From: Croceitalea sp947503285
GTDB taxonomy: Bacteria > Bacteroidota > Bacteroidia > Flavobacteriales > Flavobacteriaceae
Assembly: GCF_036985505.1 (NCBI RefSeq)
Contig: NZ_BTGQ01000004.1
Coordinates: 186,001 to 250,000 of the forward strand
Direction: 5' to 3'
Length of the DNA: 64,000 nt
This document shows positions 44,042 through 52,784 of this stretch, piece by piece. Positions within the stretch are counted from its first letter, which is position 1. Each line of letters begins with the position of its first letter. The notes under the pieces were generated by a model. The model searched no databases. It saw only the letters and a program-made list of their open reading frames with translations, and was not told the DNA's origin. Both the position numbers and the translations under genes were made by a program.

Positions 44042-45022
44042 ATGAAAAAATTTTCCCTAACCCTTGTTCTAATAGGCCATTTTTTAGTTTCCACTAAGAG
44101 TAATGCCCAAGAAAACTACATGAACTACCATTCGAAAGTAATTGAATGTGAAGAGCTAATTGTTGAAGGAAAATACACTTCTGCAATTAATAAATTTGAT
44201 TCTCTTTTCAATCAATTTAATTTCTTATTTCTAAGAGATATCAAAGTTGCTACTGAACTCAGCGCATATGATAACGATTATAAATCAGGGTTGAATTTTG
44301 TAAGGCTGGGAATCAAGGCTGGTTGGTCATTGGAAAGCATCAACAAGAATAAAAATTTGCAATCTTTAAGGGAACAACCGGAATGGGCTAAACTTATGTC
44401 AGCATATGATTCCCTTCACAAAACCTACCTATCCAAAATAAACTTTCAGGTAAAAGAACAAGTCCATGAAATGTTCAAAAAAGACCAGAAAAAAGCATTT
44501 GGGGCATTACTTAGAATTGGACAAAAGGCCAAAAGGAGGTATTCTCAAAAAAAGTTTGCTCCTCATAGCGAACAACAACTTGAGAAACTGGAGCAAATTT
44601 TAAATGAGTACGGTTATCCAGGTGAACGACTTATTGGGAATAACCTATGGGGCTCGGTGATTTTAAGTCATCACAATTCAATATCAGTGAAATACAACTC
44701 GAAAGACACAATATATGCTCAATTAAAACCAAAATTATTGAATGCATTGAAGCAAGGTGAAATATCCCCATATGAATTAGCTCAAATAGAAGACTGGAGA
44801 ATTGCTGGTTTACATGATCATGAGTTGACATCCTATGGATTTCTTGGGGCCATTCCAGACGATACAGTTCTTGAAACTGTAAATAAAAATAGAGCCAATA
44901 TTGGATTAAGAAGCATTGACCTTAGGAATGAATTGATAGATGTTGAAAATGAAACAGGAATGGACCTACATCTACCCAAAGGATGGCGGAATGGGAAAAT
45001 AACGGTTGCCAACAGGCCCTAA
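44042..45022 (+). CDS. DUF6624-like exported protein
   Basis: 326 residues from the ATG at 44042. A signal peptide (LTLVLIGHFLVSTKSNAQ) and a helical, TPR-like N-terminal half (about 30-130) precede the DUF6624-like part: MFKKDQ, NEYGYPGERLIG, the H/H pair around VILSHHNS, a GEISPYELAQIEDW block and LTSYGF. The function is unknown. A homolog with the same layout lies outside the island at 57984, also downstream of an NTF2-like gene, so the two gene pairs are related. Confidence 0.75.
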   Translation: MKKFSLTLVLIGHFLVSTKSNAQENYMNYHSKVIECEELIVEGKYTSAINKFDSLFNQFNFLFLRDIKVATELSAYDNDYKSGLNFVRLGIKAGWSLESINKNKNLQSLREQPEWAKLMSAYDSLHKTYLSKINFQVKEQVHEMFKKDQKKAFGALLRIGQKAKRRYSQKKFAPHSEQQLEKLEQILNEYGYPGERLIGNNLWGSVILSHHNSISVKYNSKDTIYAQLKPKLLNALKQGEISPYELAQIEDWRIAGLHDHELTSYGFLGAIPDDTVLETVNKNRANIGLRSIDLRNELIDVENETGMDLHLPKGWRNGKITVANRP

Positions 45023-45123
45023 AATGAATTCATGAACTAGGCTATTTGATTATGATAAGTGTAAATCTTTAACTAAAAATGGACCGGACTTGGTCTAAAG
45101 ATTGGGATATATACAATTAAAAA

Positions 45124-45209
45124 TCAAGCACTTTTGATATGGAGTGGTTTATTGATAATAATTTCAATTTCTTCCTTCAAAAAGTCGAATTCTGTCCGTT
45201 GAGTTCCAT
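45124..45209 (-). pseudogene. Decayed recombinase-tail/att remnant
   Basis: It matches the island's right-end tail ORF (53088-53210): LNGQNS then FLKEEIEIII against STGQSSNFLKEDIETII, but with a one-base deletion that breaks the frame. The sequence at the core position is GAGTTCCAT instead of GAGGTCACT. This looks like the right end of an older related element now inside the island. Confidence 0.55.
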
Positions 45210-45211
45210 TA

Positions 45212-45359
45212 AAAATCGATGGAACGATTTATACCCATTACATCGAAAAATAGGAAAAACTTCAATGATATCTTTATCTTAGATGGCAAGTAAATACTCC
45301 AAGACCATGGAGGCCATACTGAACGATAAATTACGGTAATTGGGCATAGCCAACTAAAA
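45212..45359 (+). repeat. 148-bp direct repeat, copy R2
   Basis: Partner of 40938-41085. Here the protein-like end ERFIPITSKNRKNFNDIFIL is in frame to its stop. It lies just upstream of the ABC permease gene. Confidence 0.75.
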
Positions 45360-45427
45360 TTTGGATGTATATTCCCAAGAAAGTTCAGGATATGAGCGGT
45401 TGCCGATCATTATGACAAAAATTGCAA

Positions 45428-46348
45428 ATGAAAGAATATTTCCAACTCCAATTTAAAATGCTGAACCGGAAAATGATTGATTTCGGAATTCCACTTTTGA
45501 TTGGATATGCTCTTTTACCTTCAGTTTTTATATTGCTGTCCTATTACCTATTTCAAAAAACAGAATTTGCGAATTATGCTTATGGATTATTTGCATTAAG
45601 TTTCATTTCAAAATTAAGTGAACCCAAAAGAAATGATTTCTTAAAATCTATTTTCAATAAAGGCAAATACAAAAAATTGAGAATATCAGAAAATATTCTT
45701 TATTCTTTGCCTTTTACTCTTTTTTTAATCTATCAGAAACAATTTGTCTTTTCTCTTATATTAAATTTATGTGTATTTGTAATCACACTGTTCAACTTTA
45801 GTACAGATTTAAATGTGACAATCCCAACACCATTTAGCAAAAAACCATTTGAATTTACTATTGGATTTAGAAAGACATTCTTTGTTTTTCCAATAACTTA
45901 TTTCTTAACTTATGTTTCAATATCAGTTGGAAATTTTAACCTTGGTGTTTTTTCCATGCTATTAATTGGATTGACTTGTTTTTCGTATTATCCAAAAATG
46001 GAAAACGAATATTTCGTCTGGAATTACAATCTATCTCCAAAAGAATTTTTAATAGAAAAAACGAAAACGTGCTTAATCTATTTTACATTTTTAAGTTTAC
46101 CAATTATAATGGCTTTAAGTATTTCATTTTATAGGGAAATCGATATTTTAATTGTATTTTTTCTGTTGTGCTATGCTTATCTCACATCAATGATTTTTGC
46201 TAAATATTCGTCTTTTCCGAAAGAAATGAACATGTCTCAAGGAATTTTAATTGCAATAAGTTTTATGCTTCCACCAGTACTTTTAATATTTATTCCTCTC
46301 TTTTATTCCCGATCAATTAAAAAGTTAAATGCTCTTTTAAATGATTAA
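45428..46348 (+). CDS. Putative ABC transporter permease
   Basis: 306 residues from the ATG at 45428, with about eight hydrophobic helices in paired blocks. There is no signature motif, but its stop overlaps the start of an ABC ATPase gene by 8 bp, so it is very likely the membrane subunit. It is strongly A/T-rich and Phe-rich compared with the chromosome genes, as expected for recently acquired DNA. The substrate is unknown; the neighbouring peptide biosynthesis-like genes make export of a peptide plausible. Confidence 0.7.
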   Translation: MKEYFQLQFKMLNRKMIDFGIPLLIGYALLPSVFILLSYYLFQKTEFANYAYGLFALSFISKLSEPKRNDFLKSIFNKGKYKKLRISENILYSLPFTLFLIYQKQFVFSLILNLCVFVITLFNFSTDLNVTIPTPFSKKPFEFTIGFRKTFFVFPITYFLTYVSISVGNFNLGVFSMLLIGLTCFSYYPKMENEYFVWNYNLSPKEFLIEKTKTCLIYFTFLSLPIIMALSISFYREIDILIVFFLLCYAYLTSMIFAKYSSFPKEMNMSQGILIAISFMLPPVLLIFIPLFYSRSIKKLNALLND

Positions 46349-47021
46349 AATTGAAAGACTATCAAAATTTTATGGTAAAAAACAAGTTCTAAATTCAATA
46401 GATTTAGAATTTAAAAAAGGTAAAATATATGGAATTGTTGGAGAAAATGGAGCAGGAAAAACAACCCTATTTAGGTGTATTTCAGGACTTGAAAGCTATA
46501 AAGGGAATATCTTGTCCGACTTTACAGAATTAAAAGACCATCTAGGACTTTTATTGACAGAACCATATTTTTTCTCTAAAATTACCGGAAAAGAATATAT
46601 ACAGCTACTTGCCAATGCAAGACAAACAGAAATAACCAAAATTGAGAACAAAAACATTTTTGGTTTACCATTGAATCAATATGCATCAACCTACTCGACT
46701 GGAATGAAAAAGAAATTGGCTTTAACCGCCATACTTTTACAGGAAAATAATGTGTTTATTTTAGACGAACCCTTCAATGGTGTTGATATACAAAGTAATT
46801 TAATCATAACTGAAATCATAAAAAGATTTAAAAAATTAGAGAAAACAGTAATTATTTCATCTCATATATTTTCAACTTTAGAGAATACTTGTGATGAAAT
46901 ATATTTAATGAAAAACGGAGAAATTATAAACAAAGTAGAAAAAGCTGATTTTAAAAATCTCGAAAAAAAAATGAAAGAATTTACAGTCGGAAATAAAATT
47001 GACAAACTTGAACTGAAATAA
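46341..47021 (+). CDS. ABC transporter ATP-binding protein
   Basis: 226 residues. Walker A GENGAGKTT, a signature-like YSTGMKKKL, Walker B NNVFILDEPFNGVD and the H-loop IISSHIFST are complete. It pairs with the overlapping membrane protein gene as a two-gene exporter or importer unit. Similar small ABC pairs serve in self-protection or export in peptide natural-product loci; here that is inferred from location only. It is convergent with the minus-strand biosynthetic-like set. Confidence 0.9.
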   Translation: MIKIERLSKFYGKKQVLNSIDLEFKKGKIYGIVGENGAGKTTLFRCISGLESYKGNILSDFTELKDHLGLLLTEPYFFSKITGKEYIQLLANARQTEITKIENKNIFGLPLNQYASTYSTGMKKKLALTAILLQENNVFILDEPFNGVDIQSNLIITEIIKRFKKLEKTVIISSHIFSTLENTCDEIYLMKNGEIINKVEKADFKNLEKKMKEFTVGNKIDKLELK

Positions 47022-47451
47022 ATAACGGTTTCAATACACTGCTCCCATTAGAAAGCTAATAGACACCACAAACACCGTAGAGGTGTAGCCTTACATTTTT
47101 GGGGAAGGCTACACCCGAAGGGTGCTGAGTCCATAAAAATAATGTAATAATATTTGGTGACTTCCACTTAGGGTGCTATCTGTCGTTTTTTTGCATAATG
47201 TGGGTATGAAAAAAGGATGGGTGTGGTTGAAATATGTGGGAATCCAGTATTTTGATGACAATTTTTAATTTTTTTGGGTATCTACATACAGAGGAATTCG
47301 TTTCTACGAATTTATAGTAATTCGGAAATTTTGCTCTATTACGTTTTTGAGTTAGTTTTACAGAGCAAAGTAAAGGCCCCAATCGAGTACTTCAAAATGG
47401 GTCTAGGACTAGAATCAGGCTAAAGATTCGAAGTGTGCGAAAGCATCCGAA
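47022..47451. other. Convergent intergenic region with an 11-bp hairpin
   Basis: 430 bp between two convergent gene sets. One strong hairpin (GGTGTAGCCTT / AAGGCTACACC, 47082-47115, 12-nt loop) could terminate or stabilise transcripts from the ABC side. The rest is AT-rich with no gene seen. Confidence 0.5.
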
Positions 47452-48279
47452 TCAAAAAGGTTGGTGTCGGTTTTCTGATATAAATATTTTGCTTTTCTTC
47501 TTAATAAGCTCTAATATTCCCAAGTGGTCTTCGGCTTCTATGAGATCAACAAAATTGGAATCAGCGAGACAATAAACGAAAAATTGTTCTTTTTTTGAAA
47601 AGGGGATTTTTAATTCCTGCAATCGAAGGGAATCGTTGAACAAATACTCAAACTCCTCTAATTTAATAGTTTGTTCATTTTGTTCTACCAATTTTTTTAG
47701 CTTTTTGGTTCTCCCCGATGCTCTATTTAGAATTTTATGCAGATTGATGCTAATTCCCAATCCAAAGTAGTGTCCATACAAATTAACAAACTTTCCATTA
47801 TCAGCTTCAAACAGTTTTCGTTCATATTGGGAAAGGACCCTCACATCGGCATTGGGAAGCCCCAAAGAAGAAGCATCAACATTTTTTGATAACCTTAATG
47901 CTGAAATGTCCTTGTCCAAGATTCCAGTCAGATTATATGGTCTTACAACCACTTCTTCCAATTCGTTGATAAGCTCCTCTAAATCTATCCTCAAATGGTT
48001 GGAGGATAAAATATCCTCTGTTACAACCAGATATTTATGCTTTAGTTGAACAGATGAAAATAATAGTGTATCCTTTGATATGACACCTATAGAAAAACGT
48101 CCATACGAATCGGTTATGGTCCCTCTCTTGCTAGTAAGGTTTAGAATGTGTACGCCTTCAACCTCAGTGTTAAGGCTTTTGACCGTGCCATTTAAAATAA
48201 GTCGAGTCTCTTGACCAAATCCGAAAGAGATTGTGAAGAGTAAAGCAAAAAAAATTATATGTTTACTATAGGTTTTCAT
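47452..48279 (-). CDS. CarboxypepD_reg-like domain protein in the peptide locus
   Basis: 275 residues. The signal peptide (IIFFALLFTISFGFGQ) is followed by a CarboxypepD_reg-like domain (LNGTVKSLNTEVEGVHI, GTITDSYGRFSIGVI) and an ELEEVVVRPYNLTG linker of the kind that precedes TonB plugs. No barrel follows; the C-terminal half is helical and charged. It is likely periplasmic or surface-attached. Its start overlaps the M50 protease gene stop by 4 bp (ATGA), so it belongs to the same operon. Role unknown. Confidence 0.8.
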   Translation of the reverse strand: MKTYSKHIIFFALLFTISFGFGQETRLILNGTVKSLNTEVEGVHILNLTSKRGTITDSYGRFSIGVISKDTLLFSSVQLKHKYLVVTEDILSSNHLRIDLEELINELEEVVVRPYNLTGILDKDISALRLSKNVDASSLGLPNADVRVLSQYERKLFEADNGKFVNLYGHYFGLGISINLHKILNRASGRTKKLKKLVEQNEQTIKLEEFEYLFNDSLRLQELKIPFSKKEQFFVYCLADSNFVDLIEAEDHLGILELIKKKSKIFISENRHQPF

Positions 48280-49463
48280 TTTTTTTGTCGCTCCTTTATA
48301 TATGAAAATAGAAAACTGAATACAGTAACATAAAAAATGATGGGTAATATAAACCTATACAAATCCGAGAATTTTGGTCTTGAGCGTCTTGAAAATACCT
48401 CTGATAAATAAGTAAAAACATTTTCCGGGAATTTTATTATACCATTCGAATCATAAAGCAATATTCCGCCTAGTACAATTAATATAAGTATTTGACTCGT
48501 CAATGCATAAAATACCAAAAAAAAATCTTTGCCTCTCAAGTGACGAATAGATGTTTCATTTTGAAAAACCTTTTTTAAAATTTTATTTGATGCCATTCTT
48601 AGGTTTGGAACCCCAATCATATCAGATAATACCCAATATCCATCATAACGAAGGAAAGGGTTCAAATTAGCCAGCAATGACAATGATATGGCCGAGCTGT
48701 ATACTAAATAATTGTTTGTCCGAGTTATAAAAAAAAATAAAACCAATATGGAGGCAATCAGTAATTCGATATAGATTCCAGATAGATTCACGATGATTCT
48801 TTTATTCGGTTTTAATTTCCATATATCTGAAACATCGGCAAACATCACTGGTGAAAGTAGGTAAAAACCGAATCCAATATCCCCAAATTTAGCACCAAAT
48901 CGATGACAGGCGGCAGCATGTCCCATTTCATGGAAAAACAACACTGTACCTGCAAATAAAATATATAATGCCCATTGACCAAAGTTGAGATTTTCAAGAC
49001 CTATTTTGATGGAGTTAAAATGAGCGATTAATGTTCCAAAAACGACCAAAGAAAAAATAGCCAGTAAAAAGTAAAATAATTTATCTGAGAACAATGGGGA
49101 CATAAGCCTCACTATTGGCAATATGGTCTTATTCTTTAGCAATGTGAAACTTAGCTTTAAATAAGAGGGCTTTCCTATTTTCTTAATTTCAACATTTGCT
49201 GATTCTATAATCCCGTAAGTGGCCAAGGTACCAAATAATAAATTGTCAAGCAGATTGGCAGACACACCTTTGTGTATACCATAAAGTTCATTTATCTTTT
49301 GAAGATTCCGTTTACCGTCCACTAATTTAATTATATCCAAAGTATCTTTATTGACATTTATGCGATGTCCATATTCAGTTTGTTTTATGATAAACTCGTT
49401 CTTATCAAAAGGAAGGATTTCAATGTTCGGTGATAAAACAGGTATTTTGCTTTTAACGTCCAT
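48276..49463 (-). CDS. PqqD-like domain fused to M50 (site-2-type) membrane protease
   Basis: 395 residues. Residues 1-95 look like a PqqD/RRE domain (RINVNKDTLDIIKLVDGKRNLQKI, then a helix before GIIESANV), the fold that binds leader peptides in RiPP pathways. An intramembrane zinc protease follows: HEMGH at 178-182 within a membrane helix and the third ligand Asp274 in NPFLRYDGYW, with about six further helices. This arrangement is known from peptide-maturation loci and suggests leader recognition plus cleavage at the membrane. It overlaps its upstream gene by 11 bp and its downstream gene by 4 bp, indicating one operon. Confidence 0.85.
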   Translation of the reverse strand: MDVKSKIPVLSPNIEILPFDKNEFIIKQTEYGHRINVNKDTLDIIKLVDGKRNLQKINELYGIHKGVSANLLDNLLFGTLATYGIIESANVEIKKIGKPSYLKLSFTLLKNKTILPIVRLMSPLFSDKLFYFLLAIFSLVVFGTLIAHFNSIKIGLENLNFGQWALYILFAGTVLFFHEMGHAAACHRFGAKFGDIGFGFYLLSPVMFADVSDIWKLKPNKRIIVNLSGIYIELLIASILVLFFFITRTNNYLVYSSAISLSLLANLNPFLRYDGYWVLSDMIGVPNLRMASNKILKKVFQNETSIRHLRGKDFFLVFYALTSQILILIVLGGILLYDSNGIIKFPENVFTYLSEVFSRRSRPKFSDLYRFILPIIFYVTVFSFLFSYIKERQKK

Positions 49464-51408
49464 TTAGGCTCGACTTATAGTTTTCCAATGCAACAAAAGA
49501 GACAACAGAAGTGAACACCCCATTAAAGTCTTGCAAGACAATGTTTGTTCCTTTATTATCCTTTTTCCATCCATAGATTTGTTTTTCAGGATCTAATATA
49601 TCCGGTGAGGGTATTCTCATAGAATAGTTTCCCCTCCATGAGCCATTTTCTAATTGGGCATTTAACAAAATTTCCGACAAAAGTTTATCAGGCAGATTAT
49701 CATAATTAAAAATATGCTTGGACTTGATTCTGCTCAAAAGGCACAAGGCAACATAAAATATATTATGAGCCCCATCCTTGACAGGATTGGATTTTTTATT
49801 TAATTCATTGCAACAAAGGTTGAATATTTTTTTATTCATATTGATACAACATGCTAACACCAAGAAAGAAATTGCATAATCCCTGCTGGTCCACCAGTAT
49901 GGTACTTCATCTAAATCTTCGATTTTATCAATTAGAAATGACTCCAATTTTCGTTTTTTATCATTATTAATGCCTAGCTGACAAAAAACTAAATATGCAA
50001 CAGCGCTAACACAGAAATGTGAATTTAACCAACCTTCAACGTTATTAACTTCCTTGGTGTTTAGTGAAGCCAATAGCTCTTTTTCATTTCTATAGGTACA
50101 AAAACCTCCATCTTCATTTTGAAAACTGAACCATTCTTCAAGTTCGTCTTCACAGAAATCAGTTCCCAGACTATGTAAGGCAAGTATTGTGAAGGACGTA
50201 GAGTCTGCGTCTGGTATCCAGTTTGAATTATATCCCCATAAATTCTTTTCTTCATAGCGATTGGAAAGTAAAAACTCCTTTGATTTACTCAAATCAAAAT
50301 GGGACTTGTACCAGTGAGATAAAAAATAGCATACAAAGGAAGTAGTCCAAACATTACTGTTCCCTGCATCATTAAAATAATCTGTCCAACTACCATCTTC
50401 TTCTTGAATTTCAAATAAATAATGTAAGACTTCGGAATTTTCTATTTTGCCTGAACCATTACTCGATCTATCAATATGTTTTGATTTCAAGTATTTATTA
50501 AATCTTATATATCCATTTATATTCAGGTTGTTTATTGTGATTGTATTTTGCATCCGCTGCAATTCATCCTTCCATCTGGGCGCTTTATAATCTCTCACAA
50601 ATTCAAAGGCCCTTATAATATGTTCATAAGCCTTTAAGTATAGTTCTTCGGCCACACCTTCCAGATAAAGAAGCTTTTTTTGATCACCTAAACTATATGA
50701 TTCAATGTCATCGACTCTCTTTTCTAAGTGGTTTTTTGAAATATTGAACTGCTGATTAATATAGTCTTCCTCATAATCTGAAACATCATCCAATATTTGA
50801 AAAGCAACATAAAAATCCTTGTGCGATTTAAGAACGTTTTGGTATTCATTTCGATAATGTTTCCCTGTAAGTACAAATAGTGCGTCTATCGCTATTTTTC
50901 CAAAAGAAGACTTGTAATCGCATAAAACCTCATATTCCGCAAACGAAGATATATTGTGGCTTTGCTTGTCCAATTTATAAGCCTTAACATATTCAAATTT
51001 TCTTTTGCCCCATATATCCCAAAATTCAGAATCAGTTTCAAAGAAAGTCGATAATATCTTGACAGTTTCCTCTTGGCAGATATTAATTGTTAGAAAGACG
51101 TTGAAATTCGATGTTTCCTTTTTGTTGTCAAAAATATCGTCCATCAAAATAATGGACCGATAGTAAAGAAATCCAGCGATTGACAACATATCCAACACCT
51201 CTTTATCAGAAAAATCGAAAGCTGAATTGAAAAGATATGGGTAATATAAATAGTAATCAGGGTTGTTCCGGATAAACTTTTGGTAGCAAATATTATCGAT
51301 TACTTCCTTGGGATAGCCAAGCCCATTCAAGTATATCTGTACATTTTCAATCGCTTCTTTGAAAAGATTGTCATCTCTGTAATCAAAAAAATATTTTGTA
51401 CTTATCAA
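49453..51408 (-). CDS. Isoprenyl-diphosphate-synthase-like / terpene-cyclase-like fusion protein
   Basis: 651 residues. Residues about 1-290 have the all-helical prenyl synthase pattern with two Asp-rich motifs: DDIFD at 90-94 and FQILDDVSDYEED with DDVSD at 207-211. Residues about 325-640 are an alpha/alpha-toroid with prenyltransferase/squalene-cyclase repeats (QEEDGSW 335-341, QNEDGGF 430-436, QLENGSW 585-591). At 400-404 is DADST, close to the class II cyclase DxDD but with Ser in the last Asp position. The middle Asp (general acid) is kept. It could make or cyclise an isoprenoid, or use it on the peptide encoded upstream. The start is TTG. I know no named family for the whole fusion. Confidence 0.75.
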   Translation of the reverse strand: MISTKYFFDYRDDNLFKEAIENVQIYLNGLGYPKEVIDNICYQKFIRNNPDYYLYYPYLFNSAFDFSDKEVLDMLSIAGFLYYRSIILMDDIFDNKKETSNFNVFLTINICQEETVKILSTFFETDSEFWDIWGKRKFEYVKAYKLDKQSHNISSFAEYEVLCDYKSSFGKIAIDALFVLTGKHYRNEYQNVLKSHKDFYVAFQILDDVSDYEEDYINQQFNISKNHLEKRVDDIESYSLGDQKKLLYLEGVAEELYLKAYEHIIRAFEFVRDYKAPRWKDELQRMQNTITINNLNINGYIRFNKYLKSKHIDRSSNGSGKIENSEVLHYLFEIQEEDGSWTDYFNDAGNSNVWTTSFVCYFLSHWYKSHFDLSKSKEFLLSNRYEEKNLWGYNSNWIPDADSTSFTILALHSLGTDFCEDELEEWFSFQNEDGGFCTYRNEKELLASLNTKEVNNVEGWLNSHFCVSAVAYLVFCQLGINNDKKRKLESFLIDKIEDLDEVPYWWTSRDYAISFLVLACCINMNKKIFNLCCNELNKKSNPVKDGAHNIFYVALCLLSRIKSKHIFNYDNLPDKLLSEILLNAQLENGSWRGNYSMRIPSPDILDPEKQIYGWKKDNKGTNIVLQDFNGVFTSVVSFVALENYKSSLNGR

Positions 51409-51439
51409 CCAATCACTGTTTATATAATTTTCTTAAAAA

Positions 51440-52612
51440 TCAATTACGTAAATCCCTTATGTCCTTTAATATCTTTCTTTCCTCTTCACTAAAGAACATT
51501 GTATTGTTCTCATTCCAGCCTTCCAACTTTGGTATTGCAATAACTTGTTTGTTAAATCCTTCTTCAACATCGTAGTTAGTAGACAACTTTTTTGGTGATA
51601 TGTGTTCTACAAGCGTCAATATATATTTGGCGTTTGAACTGTACCTGTAGCTTTCTTGGCCTAAAATGCCGTTCCTAACGTTGTCCACTTCAACAAAAGA
51701 AAGGAAGTATTTATCATGGACTTTACGATATTTTATCGTTGCTTTTGCCTCTATTAATATAAATACAGGCTTTTTTGATTTTTTCCCCTCAAGGGATGAT
51801 GCCACAATCGCTTTAATTTTTTCTGGATCTTTTTGCGTTTCTATCTGAACAATTGCCATGGTTTCTCTTTCAATATAAATTTTACCCATATTGTTGTTAT
51901 AGATATTGTCGTTTGATGGTGAGAACCCGATAATGAGAATAGGGTTTTCCCTAGATTCGATTTCTCCAACATATTTGAAAGTATAGTCTGAAAGATTGTC
52001 AATATCGAACATTCTGCTTTTTGAACGTACCATATCGGCGTTCCGAACAATCGTGGCTATGCCCCCAACGGCATCTAAATTTAGCTTTGTGTGGTTTTCT
52101 GTTCGACGACCCTGAATGATTTCTGCTTGATAGCCTTGGGGATTATTGTCTCCTTCATTATAAGTCATAAAGGAAACTTCGGTTAACATAGCGCCTTTTC
52201 CATCTTCCTGTACACTTTCACGATAAAAGCCATAAAGATTAAATGGATTCGATATTATATTCTGTGGGATGCTTTTAATAGCTTTTATTATAATATCCTT
52301 TGCGGTTTCTCCCCTAACAAAGACCTCCTCCAAACTGATAATATAAGGACTCAACCAAATTGTATCCTTTTTACTTAAGTTATTTTTTTTGATATTTTTT
52401 TTTCGATAAGCTAAATGAGAGAATTCTATATTATTGGATTCGACAAAATAATCAATTGAAAATTTCCCAACTTCGTTTGTGGTTGTTCCCTGACCTTTTT
52501 CATCAGTGATGTGGGCAAACTGTATTGGCTCCCTGGTCATCGAATCCAATACTATTTGAGAATGTAGATGAATACTCCCAAGAAAAAAGACAATAAAGTA
52601 TATCTTTTTCAT
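51440..52612 (-). CDS. CarboxypepD_reg-like domain surface protein
   Basis: 390 residues. A signal peptide (YFIVFFLGSIHLHSQ) and a CarboxypepD_reg-like domain (DSMTREPIQFAHITDEKGQGTTT) are followed by a domain related to the chromosomal paralogs at 25732 and 27369 (IIKAIKSIPQNIISNPFNLYGFYRES, IERETMAIVQIE). It ends DIRDLRN. It is probably outer-membrane or periplasmic. It lies between the precursor-like peptide gene and the terpene-like enzyme gene (31-bp gap to the latter). Being island-borne and divergent from the chromosomal copies, it has likely been recruited for the peptide locus; its job is unknown. Confidence 0.8.
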   Translation of the reverse strand: MKKIYFIVFFLGSIHLHSQIVLDSMTREPIQFAHITDEKGQGTTTNEVGKFSIDYFVESNNIEFSHLAYRKKNIKKNNLSKKDTIWLSPYIISLEEVFVRGETAKDIIIKAIKSIPQNIISNPFNLYGFYRESVQEDGKGAMLTEVSFMTYNEGDNNPQGYQAEIIQGRRTENHTKLNLDAVGGIATIVRNADMVRSKSRMFDIDNLSDYTFKYVGEIESRENPILIIGFSPSNDNIYNNNMGKIYIERETMAIVQIETQKDPEKIKAIVASSLEGKKSKKPVFILIEAKATIKYRKVHDKYFLSFVEVDNVRNGILGQESYRYSSNAKYILTLVEHISPKKLSTNYDVEEGFNKQVIAIPKLEGWNENNTMFFSEEERKILKDIRDLRN

Positions 52613-52737
52613 AAATCAGGCATCTTTTGGTAAATATTAAGACTAATTCGTTTAGAACAATATACATCTATTTGAATTATTTAGCTGAATTGCAACGAAT
52701 TAATAAAGAAATTATATAGGATATTAGGGCAAAAGAA

Positions 52738-52766
52738 ATCCGGATTCATTTATCATGAATCCGGAT
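52738..52766 (-). terminator. Hairpin after the precursor-like peptide gene
   Basis: A 12-bp perfect stem (ATCCGGATTCAT / ATGAATCCGGAT) with a 5-nt loop, followed on the minus strand by TTTCTTTT. It lies 18 bp after the peptide stop and before the next gene, as expected for a partial terminator that makes the precursor mRNA more abundant than the downstream enzymes. Confidence 0.75.
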
Positions 52767-52784
52767 GACAAAAGTTTGATAGGT

